From Mucilaginibacter achroorhodeus (GTDB taxonomy: Bacteria > Bacteroidota > Bacteroidia > Sphingobacteriales > Sphingobacteriaceae): a stretch of 64,000 bases of DNA. The notes beneath the pieces are model-generated. The model was not told the DNA's origin. It made no database searches and saw only the letters and a list, made by a program, of their open reading frames with translations. Shown piece by piece: positions 9,388 through 15,898 of the stretch. The stretch is from NCBI RefSeq assembly GCF_007846095.1, contig NZ_VOEI01000003.1, positions 248,001 through 312,000 of the forward strand, written 5' to 3'. Position numbers and translations under genes: made by a program. Within the stretch, counting starts at the first letter, position 1, and the number at the start of each line of letters is the position of its first letter.

Positions 9388-9413
9388 AAGGCCCTTGCAG
9401 TTGCAAGGGCCTT
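9388..9413 (-). terminator. Terminator after serA
   Basis: A perfect 12-bp GC-rich stem with a 2-nt nominal loop (arms 9388-9399 and 9402-9413). On the minus strand it is followed by TTTGTTTTT, and it lies 24 nt beyond the serA stop. Confidence 0.85.
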
Positions 9414-9436
9414 GTATGAGTATACGTTGATAAGGA

Positions 9437-10387
9437 TTATCCTTTAAAATGCTGAATAATTAAACTTGCCAGCTCAACGCCTATACGCTCTTGCGCCTCA
9501 TTGGTAGCAGCACCGATGTGCGGTGTAAGCGATATCTTAGGGTGAGACAAGATATCCTGACGAGGGTTTGGCTCGTTATCGAAAACATCAAGCGCGGCAA
9601 ATGAAACTTTACCGCTGTCTAAAGCAGCCAACAAATCTGTTTCATCGATAAGGCCACCGCGTGAACAATTTACCAAACCAACACCTTTTTTCATTTTCTC
9701 AAATTCAGCTGCAGCGATAAGTGCCTTATCAACAAATGGCGTGTGCAGGGTAATAAAGTCAGCGTTAGCGATGATCTCTTCTTTAGTTGCAGTTTTAACG
9801 GCTACTTTGGCAACATAACCACCGCCCAATACAACCTCAACTTCAGGGTTGAATGGGAATACGTCGAATGCTAAAACTTCCATACCTACACCGATAGCAA
9901 TTTTGGCAACCTCGCGACCGATACGGCCAAAACCAAGAATACCCAGAGTTTTGCCGCGCAGCTCAACACCTTTGGCATAAGCTTTTTTAAGGTCGTTAAA
10001 TTTTGTAGCGCCATCTACCGGCATTTTGCGATTGCTATCCTGCAGGAAACGTACACCTCCAAAGAGGTGTCCAAAAACAAGTTCGGCAACTGAAAGCGAT
10101 GAAGATGCAGGGGTGTTATAAACACCTATACCTTTTTCTTTCGCGTAATCAACATCGATGTTATCTACACCAACGCCACCGCGACCTATCAGTTTAAGGC
10201 CCGGACAAACGTCAATTAATGCTTTACGCACTTTGGTAGCACTACGCACCGTAATGGCGTCGTACTCCTGTAAGCGTCTAGGTAACTCGTCCTGCGGAAT
10301 GTTATTGGTATCCACTACAAAACCGGCATCCTCAAGCATTTTTTTACCTATCGGATCGATACCGTCATTAGCTAATATTTTGATCAT
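9437..10387 (-). CDS. serA: D-3-phosphoglycerate dehydrogenase (short form)
   Basis: A 316-residue 2-hydroxyacid dehydrogenase that oxidises 3-phosphoglycerate to 3-phosphohydroxypyruvate, the first step of serine synthesis. It has the NAD-binding motif GILGFGRIGREVA (about 149-161), the catalytic-Arg segment NCSRGGLID (about 240) and the catalytic-His segment TPHIGAAT (about 292-299). It ends right after the nucleotide-binding and substrate domains, so it lacks the C-terminal ACT domain through which E. coli SerA is inhibited by serine. It lies downstream of serC on the same strand, separated by 76 nt that hold a long inverted repeat, and ends at a strong terminator. Pairing with serC supports the serine assignment over other hydroxyacid substrates. 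Confidence 0.93.
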   Translation of the reverse strand: MIKILANDGIDPIGKKMLEDAGFVVDTNNIPQDELPRRLQEYDAITVRSATKVRKALIDVCPGLKLIGRGGVGVDNIDVDYAKEKGIGVYNTPASSSLSVAELVFGHLFGGVRFLQDSNRKMPVDGATKFNDLKKAYAKGVELRGKTLGILGFGRIGREVAKIAIGVGMEVLAFDVFPFNPEVEVVLGGGYVAKVAVKTATKEEIIANADFITLHTPFVDKALIAAAEFEKMKKGVGLVNCSRGGLIDETDLLAALDSGKVSFAALDVFDNEPNPRQDILSHPKISLTPHIGAATNEAQERIGVELASLIIQHFKG

Positions 10388-10393
10388 TACTAT

Positions 10394-10458
10394 TAGTGAT
10401 TAGAGGTTAGAGACCAGAGATCAGGAAAAGAGAACAAATCTCTAATCTCTGATCACTA
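10394..10458. repeat. Inverted repeat between serC and serA
   Basis: Two 20-nt arms (10394-10413 and 10439-10458) are inverted copies matching at 18 of 20 positions, around a 25-nt loop. Transcribed with the serC-serA mRNA, they would fold into a long hairpin just before serA. A related GTGATTAG...CTAATCAC pair occurs at 23046-23120, so this may be a dispersed element. Confidence 0.75.
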
Positions 10459-10463
10459 TACAA

Positions 10464-11531
10464 TTATTTATTCTTTTCAGCAAACTCGCGCATGGCATCA
10501 ATCAGCACGTAAACGCTGGTGATTGGCAATGCGTTGTAAATTGAAGCACGGAAACCACCCACACTTCTGTGACCTTTGATACCTACAATACCTTTTTCGT
10601 CACATAATTTCAAGAAGGGTTTTTCAAGTTCTGCGTTCTCCATAACAAAGCAAACGTTCATGCGTGAACGGTCTTCAGGTGCTGCAACAGCTTTGAATAG
10701 CGGGTTGCGGTCAATCTCTTCGTATAATACACGCGCTTTTTCGTTATTTTCTTTCTCGATAGCAGGTACACCACCTTTTGATTTTAACCATTTCAGCGTT
10801 AGCATAGATACGTAAATGGCAAAACATGGCGGGGTATTGTACATTGAGCCACCTTCTATCTGCACCTGGTAGTTATACATTGCAGGTATCTTACGATCAG
10901 TTTTGCCTAAAATATCATCTTTAACAATTACCAAAGTTACACCTGCAGGCCCCATGTTTTTTTGTGCACCCGCGTAGATCAAACCAAAATCGGCAACGTT
11001 TACCTCGCGGCTAAAAATGTCTGATGACATATCGCAAACCATAGGTACAGGCGACTTAGGAAACTCCTGCAACTGCGTGCCGTAAATGGTATTGTTTGAT
11101 GTGATGTGGAAATAAGCCGCATCAGTTGGTATGGTATAATCTTTAGGGATGTATGTGTAATTGCTTTCTTTTGAGGAAGCCACTACTTCAACATTACCAA
11201 AGAATTTCGCTTCTTTTAGCGCTTTGCTTGCCCAAACGCCGGTATCAAGATAAGCAGCTTTACCGCCTTCAGGCAATAAGTTATTAGGTGCTAATGCAAA
11301 CTGGGTGCTTGCACCGCCTTGTAAAAATAGTACCGAATAACCTTCGGGTACGTTAAATAGTTCTTTTACTAACGCAACAGCTTCATTCAGCACTTCTTCA
11401 AATTCCGGTGAGCGGTGCGATATCTCCAGTAAGGATAAACCTGTTCCGTTGAAATCAAGTACAGCCGCTGCTGCCTGTTTGAATACTTCCTGAGGCAATA
11501 TGCCGGGTCCGGCACCGAAATTATATTTCAT
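10464..11531 (-). CDS. serC: Phosphoserine aminotransferase
   Basis: A 355-residue PLP enzyme that converts 3-phosphohydroxypyruvate and glutamate to phosphoserine; the family also serves 3-hydroxy-4-phosphohydroxythreonine in vitamin B6 synthesis. It shows the family start [15 protein letters not shown], the [18 protein letters not shown] loop, the PLP-lysine motif [11 protein letters not shown], and the C-terminal [15 protein letters not shown] stretch that binds substrate phosphate. It is the first gene of serC-serA. Full length for the family. Confidence 0.97.
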   Translation of the reverse strand: MKYNFGAGPGILPQEVFKQAAAAVLDFNGTGLSLLEISHRSPEFEEVLNEAVALVKELFNVPEGYSVLFLQGGASTQFALAPNNLLPEGGKAAYLDTGVWASKALKEAKFFGNVEVVASSKESNYTYIPKDYTIPTDAAYFHITSNNTIYGTQLQEFPKSPVPMVCDMSSDIFSREVNVADFGLIYAGAQKNMGPAGVTLVIVKDDILGKTDRKIPAMYNYQVQIEGGSMYNTPPCFAIYVSMLTLKWLKSKGGVPAIEKENNEKARVLYEEIDRNPLFKAVAAPEDRSRMNVCFVMENAELEKPFLKLCDEKGIVGIKGHRSVGGFRASIYNALPITSVYVLIDAMREFAEKNK

Positions 11532-11708
11532 AACTAATTTATTATGTTGGTTTATTAAGTTTGTACTAAGACGCGCCTAAGGTAGCTAATTCGACAAAAA
11601 TTATAGACTTTTTTTACATTTTTTTAAAATATCACAACAATCATCAAATAGTGGTTTTAACGAGTATGCGAACAAAAAATGTAAGCCGAAAAATTTAGCA
11701 GGGGGCAG

Positions 11709-12359
11709 CTATAGATGCTTAAGTTGGGATATAGCGAGTGATGGATCACTTGCGGAGAACACTGAACTACCTGCTACCAACACACTTGCGCCTGCCTCAA
11801 CCAGCTTGGCTGCGTTACCGATATCAACACCACCATCAACCTCTATTTTAAGATTGGGATTTGCATTTGCAGCGAGTGTTTTAACCTGTGCGATTTTGGT
11901 ATAAGTATGTTCAATAAATTTTTGGCCACCGAAACCGGGATTTACCGACATGACCAAAACCATATCCAGGTCGGCGATAATATCTACCAAATTAGCAACG
12001 GGCGTTGCAGGATTGATAGCTACCGAAGCTTTACAGCCTAATTGTTTGATAACCTGAATAGTACGATGCAAATGCGGACAAGCCTCGTAATGCACCGTGA
12101 TACTATCCGCTCCCGCTTCCTTAAAATCTTTAAGGTAACGGTCGGGATCAACGATCATCAAATGAACATCCAGCGGTTTTTGAGCATGCTTTTTAATAGC
12201 CTTTATCACCGGGAACCCAAAAGAGATATTTGGCACAAACATACCGTCCATTACGTCCACATGAAACCAATCGGCCTCGCTGGCATTTACCAGTTCGATA
12301 TCTCTTTGCAGGTTTGCAAAATCGGAAGCTAATAAAGAAGGCGCTATCAAATGGTGCAT
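11709..12359 (-). CDS. rpe: Ribulose-phosphate 3-epimerase
   Basis: A 216-residue TIM-barrel enzyme interconverting ribulose 5-phosphate and xylulose 5-phosphate in the pentose phosphate pathway. Motifs: APSLLASDFANL (6-17), the metal-binding VDVMDGMFVPNISFG (about 34-48), HLMI, VMSVNPGFGGQKFI (about 138-151), and VDGGVD, which carries the second catalytic Asp. All expected catalytic residues are visible. It is 349 nt upstream of the scoA-scoB genes' end region and separated from serC by 177 nt, so it is probably its own transcript. Confidence 0.97.
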   Translation of the reverse strand: MHHLIAPSLLASDFANLQRDIELVNASEADWFHVDVMDGMFVPNISFGFPVIKAIKKHAQKPLDVHLMIVDPDRYLKDFKEAGADSITVHYEACPHLHRTIQVIKQLGCKASVAINPATPVANLVDIIADLDMVLVMSVNPGFGGQKFIEHTYTKIAQVKTLAANANPNLKIEVDGGVDIGNAAKLVEAGASVLVAGSSVFSASDPSLAISQLKHL

Positions 12360-12381
12360 GCGGTAAATATAGGGATATTTT

Positions 12382-12409
12382 AAAGTTTGCAGTTAAAAGT
12401 TTGCAGTTA
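12382..12409. repeat. Tandem 14-bp direct repeat
   Basis: The 14-mer AAAGTTTGCAGTTA occurs twice, end to end (12382-12395, 12396-12409), between the rpe start and the scoB stop. A partial inverted copy (TTAACTGAAAACT) follows at 12431-12443. No function is evident. Confidence 0.8.
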
Positions 12410-12441
12410 GCGATGTTAAACTGCCCACGGTTAACTGAAAA

Positions 12442-13098
12442 CTATATTACCATTTCCGGCACATCTCCATCAATTAGAAGCTTGCCTGCGGTTGCGTTTT
12501 TGATCTCCTCAACGGAAACGCCCGGAGCGCGTTCCAGGAGTTTGAATCCCCCATCAGGCATAACATCTAATACAGCTAATTCGGTCACTATTTTTTTAAC
12601 GCATTTAATACCGGTTAAGGGCAAGGTGCAATTGGGCAAAAGTTTTGATTCGCCTGCCTTGTTAACGTGCTGCATGGCCACAATAATATTCTCTGCCGAG
12701 GCCACCAGGTCCATAGCCCCTCCCATTCCCTTTACCATTTTGCCGGGAATTTTCCAGTTGGCAATGTCGCCGTTCTCAGAAACCTCCATAGCGCCTAATA
12801 TCGTCAGGTTGACTTTCTTGGCCCTTATCATCCCAAAACTCATGGCCGAATCGAAGACCGCAGAGCCGGGTAGTTTGGTTATGGTTTGTTTACCGGCATT
12901 GATGGTATCCGGATCTTCTTCACCTTCGAACGGAAAAGGCCCCATGCCTAATAAACCGTTCTCAGATTGCAGCACTACATCAATGTTGTTAGGAATATAA
13001 TTAGCTACCAGCGTTGGTATGCCAATACCAAGGTTAACGTAATAGCCGTCTTTAACTTCTTTTGCTATGCGTTTAGCGATACCTTCTTTATCTAACAT
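12442..13098 (-). CDS. scoB: 3-oxoacid CoA-transferase subunit B
   Basis: A 218-residue beta subunit of a class I CoA-transferase, which moves CoA between succinyl-CoA (or acetyl-CoA) and a 3-oxo acid such as acetoacetate. The catalytic glutamate lies in the SENGLLGMGPFP motif (about residue 46). The GGAMDLVASAENIIVAMQH segment is typical. It is co-oriented with and downstream of the alpha subunit. The 128-nt gap between them is unusual and filled by a palindromic repeat. Role: ketone-body or short-chain acid use, feeding acetoacetyl-CoA to central metabolism. Exact substrate not determinable here. Confidence 0.93.
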   Translation of the reverse strand: MLDKEGIAKRIAKEVKDGYYVNLGIGIPTLVANYIPNNIDVVLQSENGLLGMGPFPFEGEEDPDTINAGKQTITKLPGSAVFDSAMSFGMIRAKKVNLTILGAMEVSENGDIANWKIPGKMVKGMGGAMDLVASAENIIVAMQHVNKAGESKLLPNCTLPLTGIKCVKKIVTELAVLDVMPDGGFKLLERAPGVSVEEIKNATAGKLLIDGDVPEMVI

Positions 13099-13130
13099 AG
13101 GTCTATTAGCTTATTAAATTATAAGATATG

Positions 13131-13215
13131 TCATTGCGAGGAGCATCAGCGACGCGGCAATCTCATAATCGGTTCAAAGTGCTTGTCCTTTAAGATTGCA
13201 TCGTACCTCGCAATG
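13131..13215. repeat. Palindromic intergenic repeat within scoA-scoB
   Basis: An imperfect 85-bp palindrome. The outer arms TCATTGCGAGG (13131-13141) and CCTCGCAATGA (13205-13215) match perfectly, and inner arms GCAATCT (13157-13163) and AGATTGC (13193-13199) match too. The outer sequence is like the short dispersed palindromes common in intergenic DNA of Sphingobacteriaceae. Transcription from scoA into scoB would make a long stem-loop. Confidence 0.85.
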
Positions 13216-13226
13216 ACGCGTTGGTG

Positions 13227-13922
13227 TTACCGTTTTCTTACTGTTCTTTGCTCTACTCTTTTCTCGTAATTCTCACCTTTAAATATACGGTGCACGTAGA
13301 TGCCGGGCGTATGGATATGGTCGGGATCTAATTCTCCGGGTTCAACCAGTTCTTCCACTTCGGCGATGGTTACTTTACCTGCCATAGCCATAACAGGATT
13401 AAAATTGCGGGCTGTTGAGCGGTACACCAGGTTTCCCATGGTATCTCCCTTCCAGGCTTTAACAATGGCAAAATCAGCATCAAAGGCCATTTCCATCAGG
13501 TAATCTTTTCCGTTAAATTTCCGCACTTCTTTGCCCTCAGCTACTTCGGTGCCGATACCTGCAGGCGTAAATATGGCAGGCATGCCATAGCCGGCTGCCA
13601 TACAGCGGGTTGCCAAGGTACCCTGGGGGATAAGTTCTACCTCAAGTTCGCCGCTAAGTAATTGACGTTCAAATTCAGCATTCTCCCCTACGTATGATGA
13701 TATCATCTTTTTAACCTGCCTGTTACGCAGTAACAAACCTATGCCGAAATCATCTACGCCGGCATTGTTAGATATGCAGGTAAGATCTTTTATACCGCTT
13801 GCCGCCAGGGCAAGTATGGTTTTCTCCGGCAGGCCGCACAAACCGAAGCCGCCCAGCATCAAGGTCATGCCGTCTTTGATATCGTTAATGGCTTCCTGGG
13901 CACCACTGACAACTTTATTCAT
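13227..13922 (-). CDS. scoA: 3-oxoacid CoA-transferase subunit A
   Basis: A 231-residue alpha subunit of class I CoA-transferase. It has the family CoA-binding glycine motif [10 protein letters not shown] (about 24-33), the [13 protein letters not shown] stretch, and [17 protein letters not shown]. It pairs with the beta subunit encoded downstream to form a succinyl-CoA:3-oxoacid CoA-transferase type complex. The C-terminus ends in an Arg/Lys-rich tail ([11 protein letters not shown]). The promoter would lie in 13923-14145, a region shared with the divergent acidic protein gene and containing a TGAAC/GTTCA array. Confidence 0.93.
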   Translation of the reverse strand: MNKVVSGAQEAINDIKDGMTLMLGGFGLCGLPEKTILALAASGIKDLTCISNNAGVDDFGIGLLLRNRQVKKMISSYVGENAEFERQLLSGELEVELIPQGTLATRCMAAGYGMPAIFTPAGIGTEVAEGKEVRKFNGKDYLMEMAFDADFAIVKAWKGDTMGNLVYRSTARNFNPVMAMAGKVTIAEVEELVEPGELDPDHIHTPGIYVHRIFKGENYEKRVEQRTVRKR

Positions 13923-14002
13923 GTTTATAATTGGTTATTGGCAAATGTAGGTTTTTCAAACAAATACTATGCATGCATAATAACTTTTTATATATGTGTT
14001 TT

Positions 14003-14052
14003 GTTCACGTTCACAGCATGAACACTTGTGAACATCGTGAACGCTCATGAAC
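14003..14052. promoter_or_regulatory. Phased TGAAC/GTTCA half-site array
   Basis: Six copies of one pentamer lie within 50 bp. GTTCA is at 14003-14007 and 14009-14013. Its inverse TGAAC is at 14019-14023, 14029-14033, 14038-14042 and 14048-14052. The four TGAAC copies start 10, 9 and 10 bp apart, about one helical turn, so a protein could bind them on one face of the DNA. The array lies between divergent scoA and the acidic protein gene. No known regulator was recognised. Confidence 0.6.
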
Positions 14053-14145
14053 ACCCTTTCAGCTTGTATTTATTTACTTTGAGTTAAATAATGCAAACAA
14101 TTAAAAAATTCAAACCTTATTACTATACATCAATCTATAAACAAA

Positions 14146-14700
14146 ATGGAACGTAATAATAGCAACGACAACCAGAAGCCAAATGCTTACCGTGTTGAGG
14201 ACGATGATAATTTAGAGGAAAAAGATCTGCGCCGTGAAGCCTTTATGTTCGGCAGCGAAGAAAAAGAAGCTAACAAACCAGCAATGGAAGGCCAGGGATA
14301 TGGCGGACAAAGCTTCGGTGACGATAGCAACACGCCATCAGGAGATGATGCAAATAACCCATCACGCAACGCCGGGTATAGCAACGATTATTTTAAACGT
14401 ACCGAACCTGCCGAAGAGCATCCTGAATTTAACAACTTTAAGGATCCTAATCAATTAGGCCAATCAAACTTTACGGAAGCTTCAGGAGCCGTACCGACCG
14501 GGCAATCTGACGAAGAAAACAGTGCCACAGAACAAGACACTGAAGAAAGTAATCAAGAGGGAGACGAAAATAAAAACGAACAGAACCTTAGCTACCAGGA
14601 AGGTACGGCCGATAATGACGGTTCCCAAACCGGTGTAAACTCCGATGGTGACATAGCCGGCAACCGCGAATTACCTGATCAGCAAAAAGTTGGGGAATAA
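14146..14700 (+). CDS. Acidic, probably disordered hydrophilic protein
   Basis: A 184-residue protein of unknown family. It is rich in Asn, Asp, Glu, Gln, Gly and Ser, has no Cys or Trp, no signal peptide and no membrane segment, and no extended hydrophobic stretch. Composition suggests an intrinsically disordered cytoplasmic protein, like hydrophilic stress-linked proteins, but that link is only by composition. The ATG is preceded by an A/T-rich leader. It is a single gene: upstream is the divergent scoA with the TGAAC array between them, and downstream is a palindromic repeat followed by a convergent esterase gene. Confidence 0.75.
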   Translation: MERNNSNDNQKPNAYRVEDDDNLEEKDLRREAFMFGSEEKEANKPAMEGQGYGGQSFGDDSNTPSGDDANNPSRNAGYSNDYFKRTEPAEEHPEFNNFKDPNQLGQSNFTEASGAVPTGQSDEENSATEQDTEESNQEGDENKNEQNLSYQEGTADNDGSQTGVNSDGDIAGNRELPDQQKVGE

Positions 14701-14739
14701 TTTTGTGAGAAGTTAGATAACTCACTCGCATGAAGCTAA

Positions 14740-14816
14740 ATGTCATTCTGAGCGACAGCGAAGAATTTATTAAGCGGTATCGCACGCTAAAAGGTTCTTG
14801 TCCCTCAGAATGACAT
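14740..14816. repeat. Palindromic intergenic repeat (TCATTCTGAG type)
   Basis: Perfect 13-bp outer arms (ATGTCATTCTGAG at 14740-14752, its inverse at 14804-14816) bound a 51-bp centre with a weaker inner pairing (CGAAGAA against TTCTTG). It lies between two convergent genes and could act as a bidirectional terminator. It resembles dispersed palindromes seen in related genomes and is distinct in sequence from the element at 13131-13215. Confidence 0.82.
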
Positions 14817-14824
14817 TTCTATTT

Positions 14825-15892
14825 TTACCATTTAAAAGTGGTCTTAATATAGGCTATCAGATCTTCGCCCATTGCTTTTTGTTCTGCAACGCTTGGGTGG
14901 CCTGGCGTATTCTTAAACGCAAAAAAATGAGTGTATATCCCTTTGTCATTTAATCCGGCAACAGCTTTCTCTATGTAGCCCGGCCATGGCGAGCCTTCTT
15001 TAGTTGCGTCCATCGAACCCAATGCACATACTATTTTGGCTTTAGGATATTTAGAACGAATGTTTTTAATAAATGCCTGATAGTGGCTGATAATGAACTC
15101 CGGTGTGGGTGGCGTACTCCCAAACTGCTTTTTAAATTGCTCGTTGTCTTTGGCTTTAGTTAACCACGAATCATTCTGGAAGAGATTAACAACAACGATC
15201 TCGGGCGTGTACTTACTAAAATCCCATTTCTCATCGCCGTGTGCATAAATCTTATCGTAAATGTTGGGCATCACATAATCAAACCAGCTGATCACGATGC
15301 CAATACCGCTTTTAGAGATGCAGTGCATATCGGCATTAAAATACCGGGCAGCTACGTTGGCATAACTGGCGTAGCCATTCTCATAATCATTGTCACCGCG
15401 GTCTTTGCCCGAAGTATCTTCGTCTGCCATGCCACAGGTTATAGAATCGCCATAGTATTCAATACGGTGCTTATAAGTTGGTGGGGCAAGCAGTTTGCCA
15501 TCTATATTAAAACCACAAAACAAGGTTCGGCCCCAATCGTATTCGGTACGTTTAAACAATTCAAGCTTGTGTTTACCTGCAGGTAACCCGACAGCCAAAA
15601 CGTATTCGTTTTGGCCTTGCTTAAGTTTAATCACCTGAACAACCTTGTCGTCTACAATAACATTGTAGTAATTGAGACCCTTCTCGTCATTCAAGGTTGC
15701 TTTTACAGTCGTGCCGTTAAAGTTAATTATGATGGCAGCGGCCGTCCATGACAGCTCAGCCGAAGTATCTCTTACTGATGTGCGACCCATATAAAAGATC
15801 TTAGGGTCTTTGAAGTTGACAATAGTTTGGGCTTTTGCAACATAGTCTGCAAAAACCAAAGTCAGTAAAAAAATTAAGCTCAACTTTTTCAT
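14825..15892 (-). CDS. Secreted SGNH/GDSL esterase, CE2-like
   Basis: A 355-residue exported protein with a signal peptide (about 1-21, ending AKA). Residues about 25-130 look like the beta-sandwich of family CE2 acetyl esterases, and residues about 140-355 are an SGNH hydrolase domain. The nucleophile Ser lies in YYGDSITCGM (about 148-157), and the C-terminal GHPSVAEQ carries the catalytic His. Family members remove acetyl groups from xylan or other plant polysaccharides in the periplasm or outside. It ends 6 nt after the upstream mutS2 stop region, with mutS2 co-oriented upstream, so the two may share a transcript although their functions differ. Confidence 0.85.
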   Translation of the reverse strand: MKKLSLIFLLTLVFADYVAKAQTIVNFKDPKIFYMGRTSVRDTSAELSWTAAAIIINFNGTTVKATLNDEKGLNYYNVIVDDKVVQVIKLKQGQNEYVLAVGLPAGKHKLELFKRTEYDWGRTLFCGFNIDGKLLAPPTYKHRIEYYGDSITCGMADEDTSGKDRGDNDYENGYASYANVAARYFNADMHCISKSGIGIVISWFDYVMPNIYDKIYAHGDEKWDFSKYTPEIVVVNLFQNDSWLTKAKDNEQFKKQFGSTPPTPEFIISHYQAFIKNIRSKYPKAKIVCALGSMDATKEGSPWPGYIEKAVAGLNDKGIYTHFFAFKNTPGHPSVAEQKAMGEDLIAYIKTTFKW

Positions 15893-15898
15893 CGCTAC

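Noticed and set aside
12230-13000. Open frame of 256 codons opposite rpe and scoB
   Set aside because: It spans two well-supported enzymes on the minus strand, and its product has no recognisable domain.
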